Assembly (NCBI GenBank): GCA_964562685.1
Contig: CAZLUP010000009.1
Span: 1 to 64,000, forward strand
Reading direction: 5' to 3'
DNA length: 64,000 nucleotides
From: Stanieria sp964562685
GTDB taxonomy: Bacteria > Cyanobacteriota > Cyanobacteriia > Cyanobacteriales > Xenococcaceae
Each line of letters begins with the position of its first letter. Position 1 is the first letter of the stretch. Of the stretch, positions 36,152 through 45,913 are shown in pieces. The notes below the pieces were generated by a model. The model was given only the letters and a program-made list of their open reading frames with translations, made no database searches and was not told the DNA's origin. Made by a program: the position numbers and the translations under genes.

Positions 36152-36640
36152 TTATTTAGATAGTCTAGATATATTTTCTTCCCATTTACTGTAGGGATGT
36201 TTAATTAAATTAGAGTTAAAATATTTTGGATCAGTTACTTCGCAGTCAATCCAATCGGGTAAATCAATCAATTGATTTTCTGATTCTAATTCTACTTCAG
36301 CAATAATTAAGCCTGCATTTTCGCCAAAAAACTCATCAACTTCCCAAATTAAATCTTGATATTTTATTTTGTATCTTTTCTTTTCAATCAAAGGTTTGGC
36401 ACAGAGATTAAGTAGCATTTCTTGAGCATCTTCTAAGGGAATTGGATATTCAAATTCTGTTCTAGAAATACCAATTCTTGGTCCTTTAATTGTTAAATAT
36501 CCTTGTTCACCGACCAAACGAACTCGAACAGTTTGGTTTCCTGCTGTAGGAATATATCCTTGACGATAAATTATTCCTGTTGCTAAAGTACGCCATTGTT
36601 CTCCTTTAACTAAATATTTTCTTTCTATTTCTTTAGCCAT
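36152..36640 (-). CDS. CYTH domain protein (triphosphate-binding tunnel fold)
   Basis: A 162-residue single CYTH domain. The N-terminal EIERKYLV (ExExK motif) supplies metal and phosphate ligands, followed by alternating charged strands (TVRVRLVGEQGYLTIKG, SRTEFEYPI, KKRYKIKY, EVDEFFGENAGLIIAEVELESE). Bacterial members of this size are often inorganic triphosphatases. ATG at 36640. It lies about 40 bp downstream of the GH38 gene on the same strand and may be co-transcribed. Confidence 0.88.
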   Translation of the reverse strand: MAKEIERKYLVKGEQWRTLATGIIYRQGYIPTAGNQTVRVRLVGEQGYLTIKGPRIGISRTEFEYPIPLEDAQEMLLNLCAKPLIEKKRYKIKYQDLIWEVDEFFGENAGLIIAEVELESENQLIDLPDWIDCEVTDPKYFNSNLIKHPYSKWEENISRLSK

Positions 36641-36680
36641 AAAAAATTTGCCTGATTACTGAAAAGTATTTTAAATTAAA

Positions 36681-39600
36681 TCAACCTATTTTCAAGCTAA
36701 TGATTTGCCAAGGTTGAATTTGATAAGATTTAGGATGAGTCAAAGAAGAGGAATTAGATTGTTGTCGCTCTAAAAAATCAACTGGATATTTGATGTTTAA
36801 ATCTAAATCTCCTTGTAAATATAATTGGCTGGTTTTTCCATGACATTCATAACAACGTAAAATTAAATCTTTTGTTTCTCGATCTGGTTTGAGTGTCATC
36901 AAAATTAAATTTTCTGCTGATAAGTCTAAAAAGCTTCCTACAGGAGATAATTGCTGTTCTTTTGAAGAAATAATATCTATATTAATTACCTGAAGAGGTA
37001 TATTTAATTCGTAACTTTTATGAACGGTTCTTGCTAATTCCCAACTATTTATGTGAGGATAAATAGCATAAGTAAACTGGTGTATTCCTTTGTCTGCGGT
37101 TGGATCGGGCCATAAAGAACTACGAAGTAAGGTTAAACGTAGTTGATCGGGTTGACTATCATAGCCATATTTGCAGTCGTTGAGCAAGCTAACACCATAA
37201 TTTTGTTTAGGATCGCTTAAATCTGCCCATTTTAAAGCTGGTACTTCCCATTTTGCTTGTTCTGCTTTGGTTTGGGGTTTGGTAGTACGTTTAATTGCAC
37301 CACAAGCAATTTCATAAGTAGCATAATCACTGGTTAAATTGAAAGGAAAAGCAGCTTTTACAACTACCTGAGTTTCTTGCCAATCTACTATATTGATGAT
37401 TTTTAACAGAGGAGAATTCGTTTGCAGAAGATAATCTTGGGTAAATGTTGATGAACCTAATTTTCTGATTACTCGCAGACGTTGTTGAATTGTTCCATAG
37501 TCTAACCACTCAATCGAAATTAATTTTGTAGGTGTTAAAGGGTGTTGTTGATAATTAGGATCGATATCCCAAGCATCCCAATATTGTCCTTGATCGCGAT
37601 AGGCTTGTAGTTGATTTCCTTTGCTTTGAAGTATTTCTTTTTGATTAGTCTTGTCAAAGATACTATCTACATCTCCTGTGGTGGGATTAACTTTTACTTT
37701 AAGGTGTTGATTTTCAAGAACAAAATAATCGGGAAATTGGTTTTCTTGAGTGATTTCAGTAGCAACTATCCAAAACAGACGATAACCAATTGAAGGAATT
37801 GCTTCAGCTAGAAATAATAATTGATTGTCGCAACTGAGTTGAGATGGTAGTTTATTGCCCTGTAAGTCGTATACTTCCCAATTAAATTGAGTTGCAGCTA
37901 CACTAACAACTTCATCTCGCTGCCAATTAAGAGAGTTAAAAACCACAATTGGTTTGGCAGTTGGTTGAGGTGGTAGAGGTAATTTGATTTGAGACGCGAT
38001 CGCACTTAAAGCCCCTTTGAGAATTGTTTCTCCTATCTCTATTGCTGCTTGCCAATTCCGATTCGCTTCTGCAAATACTTCGGGAATCGATGTTCCAGGT
38101 AAGATGTCGTGAAATTGATTAAATAAAACTTTTTTCCAAGCAATCTCAATTAATGATTGCCAGGGTTGATCTTTGACAAAATTTGGGTTACTATCTAGAT
38201 AATGGGGAAGTCTGTCGCAATCGAACCTGTCTTTACTAATAGTACTCGCGAGAGTTGCAAACAATTCTGCTTGATAAAGTAATCCTTCACAATAACGATT
38301 AAACTTCTTCTGATCGGCGTGGGTAGTATAACAACCACGATGAAGTTCTAGATATAATTCATCCTGCCAAGTTGGAAGAGAAATCTTAGTTTTATTGATT
38401 TTGGCTAGATATTGAGAAGCAGTAGAAAATTGAATCTGAGGAAAGAAAGGAGAATTATTCCATTTTGCTGCTACTTCTAACATATCTTTGGTAGGTCCTC
38501 CGCCATGATCTCCTACCCCAGGTAACCAAAAGATATCTTGCAATCCCGTTTGAGATTCCCATTCAACTGCATAATTAGTCATGGTAATGGGATTAGTATC
38601 CATCACACCCGTGACATTGGGAGGAGACATCAAGGTTAATAATTTAGTGCCGTCAGGAGATTCCCACCAAAAACAACCATGAGGAAATTTAGTTGTATCG
38701 TTCCAATGCAACTTACCTGTCACAAAATAATCGATGCCAGCTTGCCGAAAAATTTGAGGTAACTGCCAACTAAAACCAAAGCTATCAGGTAACCAAGCAA
38801 TTGTAGCAATCTGTTCAAATTTTTCTGCTAGATATTTTTGACCATAAAACAGTTGACGAATAATCGATTCACCACTGATCAGATTAACATCTGGTTCTAC
38901 CCACATTCCTCCTAAAATTTCCCATTGTCCCAGCTTAATTGCTTCTTTAATGACTGAAAATAGATCGGGACGATTTTGTTCAATCCATTGATAAAGTGCA
39001 GAAGTAGTATGACCAAAGGTAAGATAAGGCAACTCTTGTTGTAAATTTAAAACAGATTGAAAAGTTCGTTGGGCAACTTGATAAGTTTCATCTGTAGTCC
39101 ATAACCAAGCCATGTCTAAATGAGCATGACCAAGAGGATAAAAACAACGTTGTTTAATATTTTTAGCTAAGGGTAATAATCGCTGACGTAGATGATTAAG
39201 ATGACGATTAAACTCTTCAGCATTAGTAACTAAATTCCATGCTATTTTTTCAACTTCGTTTGCGAGTAAGGCTAATTTTTCTGGTTCAAACTGAGTTAAA
39301 TATTTAGCAAGAATAGACAATTCAGTCGCTACAAAACCAGGATCGATCTGATTATTATTACTTTCATAAACACAATGCGATCGCATTAATGCACCAAGGT
39401 CATGTCCTGGACTAATTAAGCGAATAGTAATTAAAAATTCTTCACCAGGTTGAGCATCATTAGTTAGTAAAATTCTGGACGAAGAATCAAACAAGTCTCC
39501 TTGTTGAACTAAGTTACCGTTAACAAAAATTTGGGCATCTTCTGCCCACCAAGTTAAAACTAAACGCAAACTTAATCCTGTCAAAGGGTAGCCTTGTAAA

Positions 39601-39842
39601 TGAAAAGGAATAATAATTTTTTGTGCTAGCCAATAAATTTTACGTCCTTTCTCCCAGACAATATATTTTCGCTCATTGACTACAACATCCTGCCATTCAT
39701 TCAAATTTAATGATGTTAAATAACTTGGTTTAAATGAAAAATCAGCAGTTGTATAATGCCAACTATTTTGAACATCAATTTTAGTTAAAATTGACAATCT
39801 TTGGACAAATTCAGTAATTTGATTGATTAGTAAATCAGACAT
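36681..39842 (-). CDS. GH38 alpha-mannosidase
   Basis: A 1053-residue glycoside hydrolase of family 38. A beta-rich N-terminal domain (about 40-170) precedes the catalytic barrel with GHAHLDMAWLW near residue 238 (zinc ligands) and WLPDSFGFSWQLPQI near 352 (nucleophile Asp). LPGVGDHGGGPTKD near 440 and a large C-terminal beta domain with LKVKVNPTTGDVDSIFDK follow. No signal peptide is seen, so it is cytoplasmic, probably trimming mannosides during glycan turnover. ATG 39842 is chosen; the frame extends upstream only to a TTG at 39854. Confidence 0.92.
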   Translation of the reverse strand: MSDLLINQITEFVQRLSILTKIDVQNSWHYTTADFSFKPSYLTSLNLNEWQDVVVNERKYIVWEKGRKIYWLAQKIIIPFHLQGYPLTGLSLRLVLTWWAEDAQIFVNGNLVQQGDLFDSSSRILLTNDAQPGEEFLITIRLISPGHDLGALMRSHCVYESNNNQIDPGFVATELSILAKYLTQFEPEKLALLANEVEKIAWNLVTNAEEFNRHLNHLRQRLLPLAKNIKQRCFYPLGHAHLDMAWLWTTDETYQVAQRTFQSVLNLQQELPYLTFGHTTSALYQWIEQNRPDLFSVIKEAIKLGQWEILGGMWVEPDVNLISGESIIRQLFYGQKYLAEKFEQIATIAWLPDSFGFSWQLPQIFRQAGIDYFVTGKLHWNDTTKFPHGCFWWESPDGTKLLTLMSPPNVTGVMDTNPITMTNYAVEWESQTGLQDIFWLPGVGDHGGGPTKDMLEVAAKWNNSPFFPQIQFSTASQYLAKINKTKISLPTWQDELYLELHRGCYTTHADQKKFNRYCEGLLYQAELFATLASTISKDRFDCDRLPHYLDSNPNFVKDQPWQSLIEIAWKKVLFNQFHDILPGTSIPEVFAEANRNWQAAIEIGETILKGALSAIASQIKLPLPPQPTAKPIVVFNSLNWQRDEVVSVAATQFNWEVYDLQGNKLPSQLSCDNQLLFLAEAIPSIGYRLFWIVATEITQENQFPDYFVLENQHLKVKVNPTTGDVDSIFDKTNQKEILQSKGNQLQAYRDQGQYWDAWDIDPNYQQHPLTPTKLISIEWLDYGTIQQRLRVIRKLGSSTFTQDYLLQTNSPLLKIINIVDWQETQVVVKAAFPFNLTSDYATYEIACGAIKRTTKPQTKAEQAKWEVPALKWADLSDPKQNYGVSLLNDCKYGYDSQPDQLRLTLLRSSLWPDPTADKGIHQFTYAIYPHINSWELARTVHKSYELNIPLQVINIDIISSKEQQLSPVGSFLDLSAENLILMTLKPDRETKDLILRCYECHGKTSQLYLQGDLDLNIKYPVDFLERQQSNSSSLTHPKSYQIQPWQIISLKIG

Positions 39843-40569
39843 AATTGAATCCAAAATATTTTTGGACTTGGAAAATAATTAAAGAATATTTTTAAATAAC
39901 TAACGTGTAAATTATATGAAATACTTAAATCTTTGCTATGGTAACGATTGTTTTATAGCTTATAGTTACTTTCTGAGTCAACCAAAAGCATCTAACTCTA
40001 CCTAAATATAGCCTTTCTCAAATAGGTGAGGTACACCATTAGTAATTACTAATTATGAGAGATGAAGAATCAACCTCACCGAAGGTACACGTAGCGACCA
40101 ACAATCAGCTATCAACAATTAACCATTAACAAAAAACACTACCAATCCATAACTCCATCTGCGTTTATCTGTCTTTATCTGTGGACAAACAATTAACATA
40201 CGCGAAGCGCACTACCGTAGGTCTCAACTATCAACAAAAACCAGAGAAATGAACTGTATCTCATTAATCTGAGAACTGCTATATCTTTGTACGCCACAAT
40301 GAAGATACTGATGAATTAAGCGATCGCGAGATTATTTTTTTAGTTTAATAGTAATCCTTTATTGTAGGAGGTTGGGATGGACTGAGTAAAGTAACCACTC
40401 TTTAGACCTTGGAACAAGAGTTTTTTTAACTAAATCGCGATCAACGTGTCAAACTAGAAATATAGTCTAAATATTTTGTGTTGAAAACTACTAAGAAAGC
40501 ATCAATAGCAGAAATAAGAATTTTTTAGTTAGGCTTAAGAAACTTCAGCTAATTAATGTCACTGTGTAT
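39843..40569. other. Long non-coding spacer upstream of ftsH
   Basis: About 730 bp between divergent genes. It contains decayed repeat material: atctgcgtttatctg variants near 40146-40190 (compare 2385-2412) and an acgcgaagcgc palindrome near 40200. At 40369-40425 is a G-rich stretch with taggaggttgggatgg. I see no ORF or RNA gene I can support. The length suggests a regulated or repeat-invaded ftsH promoter. Confidence 0.45.
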
Positions 40570-42507
40570 ATGAAAAAAACTTGTCAGATGAACAGAAAGA
40601 ATCAAGCAGAGGTAGATGGTAACCATCAATCAAATCAATCTACTGTAATAGTAAATCAACCGAAACATCGTTCTGCTGCTTGGAAAAAACTAGCTGCTGG
40701 TTGGATGATTCTACAAACTGTTCTTTTGACAACACCAGCTTTAGGACAAGAAAACAAAAATACCCTTAGCTACAGTCAGTTTTTACAACAACTTGAACAA
40801 GGACAAATTGACAAAGTTCAATTAGATGAAACTACTAATCGGGCAAAAGTTACTTTAAAAGGTCAAAGCGCAGATGAACCTGCCAAAACCGTCATTTTAT
40901 TCGATCAAAATCAAAACTTAATTCCCAAAATTCGAGCCAATAATGCAGAATTAGAAATTGATAACTCTGCCGATCGTACGGCTGCCGTTGGGATTATTCT
41001 CAATCTCTTCATTGTTTTTTTATTATTAGCAGGATTAGTGATGATTATTCGTCGTTCTGCTTCTGCTTCTGGTCAAGCATTTAATTTTGGCAAATCTCGC
41101 GCCAGATTTCAAATGGAAGCTAAAACAGGAATCCAATTTGGAGATGTAGCGGGAATTGAAGAAGCTAAGGAAGAATTGCAAGAAATTGTCACTTTTCTCA
41201 AGCAACCAGAAAAATTTACTGCCGTGGGCGCAAAAATTCCCAGAGGAATGTTATTAGTTGGACCTCCTGGAACAGGTAAAACTCTCTTAGCTAAAGCGAT
41301 CGCAGGAGAAGCTGGAGTTCCATTCTTTAGTATCTCTGGTTCGGAATTTGTCGAGATGTTTGTCGGTGTGGGTGCATCTCGCGTCCGCGATTTATTTAGA
41401 AAAGCGAAAGAAAATGCACCTTGTTTAATATTTATTGATGAAATTGATGCGGTAGGTCGTCAAAGAGGTGCTGGTATCGGTGGCGGTAACGATGAGAGAG
41501 AACAAACTCTCAATCAGCTACTGACTGAAATGGATGGTTTTGAAGGCAACGCAGGTATTATTGTCATTGCTGCCACCAACCGTCCCGATGTCCTAGACTC
41601 AGCTTTACTTCGTCCTGGGCGTTTTGACCGTCAAGTAATGGTAGATTATCCCGATTTTGAAGGCAGATTAGGGATTTTAGAAGTTCACGCTCGTAACAAA
41701 AAAGTCGCTCCAGAAATTTCTTTAGAAGCGATCGCTCGTCGTACTCCTGGTTTCTCTGGTGCAGATTTAGCTAATCTCCTTAATGAAGCTGCTATTCTGA
41801 CAGCAAGAAGACGCAAAGATGCAATCACCATGTTAGAAATCAATGATGCAATTGATCGAGTAGTAGCAGGCATGGAAGGAGCTTCTTTAGTAGATAGTAA
41901 AGCTAAACGTTTAATTGCCTATCATGAGGTTGGTCATGCTTTGGTTGCTACTCTAACTCCCGGTCACGATCCTCTAGAAAAAGTTACCTTGATCCCTCGC
42001 GGACAAGCTAAAGGTTTGACTTGGTTTACTCCCGATGAAGAACAAGGTTTAGTTACCAAAAACCAAATTCTGGCAATGATCACTTCTACTTTAGGCGGTC
42101 GAGCAGCAGAAGAAATAATCTTTGGTGATAGTGAAATCACCACTGGTGCAAGTAATGACCTCGAAAAAGTTACTTCTTTAGCAAGGCAAATGGTCACTAA
42201 ATTTGGTATGTCCGATCTTGGTCCTCTTGCTTTAGAAGGACAAGAACAACCAGTATTTTTGGGTGGAGATTCGATGAAACGCTCAGAATATTCTAAAGTT
42301 ACAGAATATCAAATCGACGATCAAATCCGCTCAATCTTAATTCATGCTTATGAAAGAGCAAAAAATATCATTCGTCAAAATCGCTCTACCATCGATCGCA
42401 TTGTTGATATTTTAATCGAACAAGAAACCATTACTGGAGATGAATTTCGTCAGTTAGTAGCTCAATTTTCAGCTTCTGATAGCTCTAAATTAGTTGCTTC
42501 TTCATAG
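40570..42507 (+). CDS. ftsH: ATP-dependent zinc metalloprotease FtsH
   Basis: A membrane-bound AAA+ protease of about 645 residues. A first TM at about 40-58 (AAGWMILQTVLLTTPALG), a lumenal/periplasmic domain, and a second TM at about 140-162 precede the AAA module. Walker A is GPPGTGKT near residue 231, Walker B LIFIDEID near 286, and the zinc motif HEVGH near 452. Cyanobacterial FtsH hexamers degrade photodamaged D1 or regulate iron response, depending on the paralogue; I cannot assign FtsH1-4 with confidence. The N terminus has an extra polar stretch before TM1, and ATG 40588 is an alternative start. Confidence 0.92.
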   Translation: MKKTCQMNRKNQAEVDGNHQSNQSTVIVNQPKHRSAAWKKLAAGWMILQTVLLTTPALGQENKNTLSYSQFLQQLEQGQIDKVQLDETTNRAKVTLKGQSADEPAKTVILFDQNQNLIPKIRANNAELEIDNSADRTAAVGIILNLFIVFLLLAGLVMIIRRSASASGQAFNFGKSRARFQMEAKTGIQFGDVAGIEEAKEELQEIVTFLKQPEKFTAVGAKIPRGMLLVGPPGTGKTLLAKAIAGEAGVPFFSISGSEFVEMFVGVGASRVRDLFRKAKENAPCLIFIDEIDAVGRQRGAGIGGGNDEREQTLNQLLTEMDGFEGNAGIIVIAATNRPDVLDSALLRPGRFDRQVMVDYPDFEGRLGILEVHARNKKVAPEISLEAIARRTPGFSGADLANLLNEAAILTARRRKDAITMLEINDAIDRVVAGMEGASLVDSKAKRLIAYHEVGHALVATLTPGHDPLEKVTLIPRGQAKGLTWFTPDEEQGLVTKNQILAMITSTLGGRAAEEIIFGDSEITTGASNDLEKVTSLARQMVTKFGMSDLGPLALEGQEQPVFLGGDSMKRSEYSKVTEYQIDDQIRSILIHAYERAKNIIRQNRSTIDRIVDILIEQETITGDEFRQLVAQFSASDSSKLVASS

Positions 42508-42793
42508 AATTTAGTTGTGGTACAAAGTCTAGCTAATTCATTTTTTTAACCGCTTAAAAGTTAAGGAAAATTTGTTAGTTAGACTTATTTATTGTAAGAG
42601 TTTTGAATCAGTTTAAAGTAAAGTAAAATTAAATCTTGATTGGGTTTTTACTGCTAGTTAAAAGCGATCTCAGCTTAGTTTAGACGCACAGCGATCGCCC
42701 TGAGAGCCAAAACATACCCTACTCTTCGTCATCATCTCGCCAATCTAAACGGCTACAATCTTTTAGTTTGTGAAAAATAATCAGTAAAATAAT
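42508..42793. other. Spacer between ftsH and rpmI
   Basis: An AT-rich spacer with no infC gene, which is often found upstream of rpmI-rplT in other bacteria. A minus-strand frame ending in DWRDDDEE (stop at 42719) opens only inside rpmI and lacks a usable start in the spacer. Confidence 0.4.
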
Positions 42794-42824
42794 TTGCTGA
42801 CGACTAGCAAAATCAAGGTATAAT
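42794..42824 (+). promoter_or_regulatory. Probable promoter of rpmI-rplT
   Basis: A perfect TATAAT (42819-42824) lies 33 bases before the rpmI ATG. TTGCTG (42794-42799) is the best -35 candidate, with a long 19-bp spacer. This would give a leader of about 26 bases. Confidence 0.55.
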
Positions 42825-42856
42825 GGTAAATTGTGTCGAATTATAAATAATAGTTC

Positions 42857-43060
42857 ATGCCTAAGCTCAAAACTCGCAAGGCTGCTGCCAAGCGTTTTCG
42901 TCCTACTGGTAGCGGTAAAAAAATTTTTAGACGGAAAGCCTTTAAAAATCACTTGTTACAACCCAAAAGCAAAGAACGTACTCGTCGCCGTCTCTCTAAC
43001 ATTGCTTTAGTGGATGAGGCTGATGAAAAAAATGTACGTTTGATGATGCCTTATATGTAA
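42857..43060 (+). CDS. rpmI: Ribosomal protein bL35
   Basis: A 67-residue basic protein with the bL35 pattern MPKLKTRKAAAKRFRPTGSGK and a C-terminal LMMPYM. It is part of the large ribosomal subunit. It precedes rplT by 80 bp on the same strand, the usual pairing, but infC is not upstream. Confidence 0.97.
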   Translation: MPKLKTRKAAAKRFRPTGSGKKIFRRKAFKNHLLQPKSKERTRRRLSNIALVDEADEKNVRLMMPYM

Positions 43061-43140
43061 TTAACTATCAAGATCGACAAAAGTTTTGATAGTCGAAAAA
43101 ATCGTCGTCAACTAAATAAATTTACTAAAGAAGAGAAACT

Positions 43141-43491
43141 ATGACCAGAGTTAAGAGGGGCAATGTTGCCCGCAAACGTCGCAAAAAAATTCTTAAACTA
43201 GCTAAAGGATTTCGCGGTTCTCATTCAAGATTATTCCGCACAGCTAATCAGCAGGTAATGAAGGCATTACGGAATGCCTATCGCGATCGCCGTAAACGTA
43301 AAAGAGACTTCCGCCGGCTTTGGATTACTAGAATTAACGCTGCTGCCCGTCAACATGGCATGAGTTATAGTCAACTAACAGGTAACCTGAAAAAAGCAAA
43401 TGTTGGTTTGAATCGCAAAATGCTAGCGCAATTAGCGATGGTTGATCCTCAAGCTTTTAGTAAAGTAGTAGACTTAGCCAAACAGGCATAA
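43141..43491 (+). CDS. rplT: Ribosomal protein bL20
   Basis: A 116-residue protein: MTRVKRGNVARKRRKKILKLAKGFRG at the N terminus, RDRRKRKRDFRRLWITRINAA in the middle. bL20 binds 23S rRNA early in assembly of the large subunit. It follows rpmI and ends before a strong terminator. Confidence 0.97.
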   Translation: MTRVKRGNVARKRRKKILKLAKGFRGSHSRLFRTANQQVMKALRNAYRDRRKRKRDFRRLWITRINAAARQHGMSYSQLTGNLKKANVGLNRKMLAQLAMVDPQAFSKVVDLAKQA

Positions 43492-43531
43492 AAATTTGTT
43501 TTTAATTCAACAAAATCGACTATGTGTTAAT

Positions 43532-43578
43532 AAAACTCGGTTTCTCTGACAAATAAGCCGAGTTTTAACCATTTTTTA
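43532..43578 (+). terminator. Terminator of rpmI-rplT
   Basis: AAAACTCGG (43532-43540) pairs perfectly with CCGAGTTTT (43558-43566) across a 17-base loop, followed by a T-rich stretch (43572-43577). It lies about 40 bp after the rplT stop. Confidence 0.8.
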
Positions 43579-43636
43579 GCAAGAAAATCAGTTTATCAAA
43601 CAATTTTTGACGCACCTAACTGCAAGCTGAAATTTC

Positions 43637-44443
43637 ATGAAAGGACGACCTTGTTTTGCCTTGACTTTAGTTATCAGTCTGGTAGCTTTGACTTTAATGA
43701 GAGCTTCATTAACGGTAGCAGCAGATTTAGAAGAAATTAAAAGTCGTGGTCAATTAATCGTAGCAGTTAAAGATAATCTTCGTCCGCTTGGTTTTATCGA
43801 TCAAAAAGGCAATTTAGTTGGTTTAGAAATAGATTTGGCACATCGTTTAGCTCAAGAAATCCTCGGTGATGCTAATGCAGTAAAACTTCAACCTGTTAGC
43901 AACCAAGACCGACTTAAAGTAATTTTAGATGATCGAGTTGATTTGGTGATTGCTAGAGTTTCTGATACTGCTGCCCGTAGACGAATAGTGGATTTAAGTC
44001 CTTATTATTATTTAGATGGGACTGGTTTGATTAGCAAAAAGATATCACTCAACAACCCAGAAGAGCTTCAGCAAGCCAAAATTGCTCTATTGAAAAATTC
44101 AGCAACGATCGCTGTAATTAAAAGCAAATTTCCCAATGCTCACTTAATTGGAGTTGATTCTTATCAAGAAGCCTTGGAATTACTAGAAATTAACCAAGCT
44201 GACGCTTTTGCTGCTGATTTAAGTGTTTTAACAGGATGGAGTCAAGAATATCCTCAATATAAATTATTATCGGTCAGACTTTCTGGAGAAGCTCTATGTA
44301 TAGTGATGCCTAAAGGCTTACAATATCAAGAGTTGAGGCAACAAGTTAGAGATGCGATCGCCGTCTGGCAAGAGTCAGGATGGTTGCACGAAAGAATCAA
44401 ATATTGGGGTTTGCCTGAGAGTAACCAACCAATGAGAAAATAA
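43637..44443 (+). CDS. Family 3 extracellular solute-binding protein
   Basis: A 268-residue periplasmic binding protein. The signal peptide is about residues 1-28 (ending TVAADL), then comes the amino-acid-binding fold: IKSRGQLIVAVKDNLRPLGFIDQKGNLVGLEIDLAHRLA, RLKVILDDRVDLVIARVSDT and ADLSVLTGW. No permease or ATPase gene is next to it, so it is an orphan receptor for an amino-acid-type ABC transporter elsewhere. ATG at 43637. Confidence 0.87.
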   Translation: MKGRPCFALTLVISLVALTLMRASLTVAADLEEIKSRGQLIVAVKDNLRPLGFIDQKGNLVGLEIDLAHRLAQEILGDANAVKLQPVSNQDRLKVILDDRVDLVIARVSDTAARRRIVDLSPYYYLDGTGLISKKISLNNPEELQQAKIALLKNSATIAVIKSKFPNAHLIGVDSYQEALELLEINQADAFAADLSVLTGWSQEYPQYKLLSVRLSGEALCIVMPKGLQYQELRQQVRDAIAVWQESGWLHERIKYWGLPESNQPMRK

Positions 44444-44487
44444 TTGCTAAGAGTAAATAGTATCATTTAAATCAAAAATAGTAAATT

Positions 44488-45024
44488 ATGTCTGAAACAT
44501 TGCCACTTGCATATATTTCTGCTTTACTTGCCATTTTGCTTTTTGCTGCTATTTTTGTTTTGATAGAAGTAATTAAAACTCGTCGTCAAGAAAATCTTTT
44601 TTCTCGTTTACAAAAGAAGTTAAAAAAAGAAAAAGGAACAGCAAAAGAATATTATCAGTTGGGCAGTCTTTATCTAGATAAAAAACTTTTTGTTCAATCA
44701 CTTAATATATTTCAAAAAGCCTTAAAAGCTCAAGAAGATCTTGAACCAGAAAATCAAGCATTAATTCATAATGCAATGGGTTATGCTTACTTTGCTCAAG
44801 AACAATATGACACTGCAATTCGTCAATATAAAGAAGCTTTGAAACTTTATCCTGATTATGTTACTGCTTTAAATAATTTGGGTAATGTTTATGAAAAAAA
44901 ACAAATGATAGTTAAAGCTTTAGAAAGCTATGAAGAAGCCTTAAAATACGAACCTAATAACTCTGTTGCTAAACGTCGCTCAGAATCTTTAAAAAAACGA
45001 TTGGTTAGCCAAGATACTAAATAA
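44488..45024 (+). CDS. Membrane-anchored TPR protein
   Basis: A 178-residue protein with one N-terminal TM helix (about 7-28, YISALLAILLFAAIFVLIEVI) and three tetratricopeptide repeats at about 53-88, 91-128 and 129-163 (for example ALIHNAMGYAYFAQEQYDTAIRQY and ALNNLGNVYEKKQMIVKALESY, each cut here). It probably scaffolds a protein complex at the thylakoid or plasma membrane. It follows the solute-binding gene by 44 bp on the same strand. Confidence 0.85.
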   Translation: MSETLPLAYISALLAILLFAAIFVLIEVIKTRRQENLFSRLQKKLKKEKGTAKEYYQLGSLYLDKKLFVQSLNIFQKALKAQEDLEPENQALIHNAMGYAYFAQEQYDTAIRQYKEALKLYPDYVTALNNLGNVYEKKQMIVKALESYEEALKYEPNNSVAKRRSESLKKRLVSQDTK

Positions 45025-45315
45025 AAAAAATTCAAAATCTGACTAGCTTTAAATAAGTTTAGATAACAAAATTAGGAAATGAGGAGTAAAATTAATCATG
45101 ACATTCCTCATCTCCCAAAAACTTTAGTTATCAAGTCAAAACTATGGCTTTTATAAAAAGATTTTGACACAGTTTAATCTTTAATAAAATGCTAGTATAT
45201 AATTGTAAGTTGAGATTTACATTCGGTTTTAGAGTTTTGTTTTTATTTCTAATCAGACAACTGTTTCTCCGAATCTAACATCTCAAGCCGATCTTATAGA
45301 TTCAGGAGATGCTCG
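45025..45315. promoter_or_regulatory. Leader region of the RNA-binding protein gene
   Basis: A 291-bp spacer. Near its start ATGAGGA (45079-45085) pairs with TCCTCAT (45105-45111), a possible terminator for the TPR gene without a T tract. The remainder is AT-rich and probably includes a long 5' leader for rbp; AGGAG (45304-45308) is the ribosome site. Cold-induced rbp genes often have such leaders. Confidence 0.4.
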
Positions 45316-45636
45316 ATGTCCATTTATATAGGTAATTTATCTTACCAAGTTACCCAAGAAGATTTAAGTGAAGTTTTTGCCGAATATGGCAAGGTAAAAA
45401 AAGTTTATTTACCAACTGACCGAGAAACTGGTAAGATGCGCGGTTTTGGTTTTGTGGAAATGGAAACAGAAGCTGCCGAAACTGCTGCTATTGAAGCTCT
45501 TGACGGAGCAGAATGGATGGGAAGAGAATTAAAAGTTAATAAAGCTCGAAACCGCGAAAATAATAAAAATCAAGGTGGTGGTGGTAATCGCAGAGGTGGT
45601 GGTAATTGGGGCAATAAATACAATCGCAGTTATTAA
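45316..45636 (+). CDS. Glycine-rich RRM RNA-binding protein (Rbp)
   Basis: A 106-residue protein: one RNA-recognition motif (residues about 2-78) with RNP2 IYIGNLS at 3-9 and RNP1 RGFGFVEM near 43-50, then an Asn/Gly/Arg-rich tail with GGGGNRRGGGNWG. Cyanobacterial Rbp proteins are often cold-induced and bind mRNA, in some cases at thylakoid membranes. The downstream gene is rpsU, an arrangement known for rbpA genes of Anabaena. ATG 45316 has AGGAG eight bases upstream. Confidence 0.93.
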   Translation: MSIYIGNLSYQVTQEDLSEVFAEYGKVKKVYLPTDRETGKMRGFGFVEMETEAAETAAIEALDGAEWMGRELKVNKARNRENNKNQGGGGNRRGGGNWGNKYNRSY

Positions 45637-45913
45637 TTTGATTATTTCTCACTACCGTTAAAATTTTTAGTAATCAAGATTATTTGGTTCAGAAAATTAA
45701 CCACAAACTGAATTGTAGAAAAGTGGGTTAAATTTTTTTTGGCTAATTCAAATTAATAATTGTTTTAGTCTAGTAATGTTTTGAACGTAAGCAACGTCAA
45801 GCAGTTATTTGATTTTCTTTTGTCACAAGCTAAGGTTTGTGTGTTGTAAGATTTCATCTAAGTGCTAACCAAACAAGTGTAACAATTTTATTATTTTGGA
45901 GAGGAATTAATTA
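45637..45913. other. Spacer between rbp and rpsU
   Basis: A 277-bp AT-rich spacer. GGAGAGGA (45899-45906) is a strong ribosome site for rpsU. The length leaves room for an rpsU promoter or an rbp terminator, but no stable hairpin with a T tract is evident. Confidence 0.4.

Noticed and set aside
42508..42856. Missing infC upstream of rpmI
   Set aside because: Not treated as a deletion. In many cyanobacteria infC is located apart from rpmI-rplT, so absence here is ordinary.
42719..42952. 77-residue minus-strand ORF ending DWRDDDEE upstream of rpmI
   Set aside because: Its only start lies inside rpmI and the part outside rpmI lacks a start codon. The acidic tail looks protein-like, but there is too little to support a gene.
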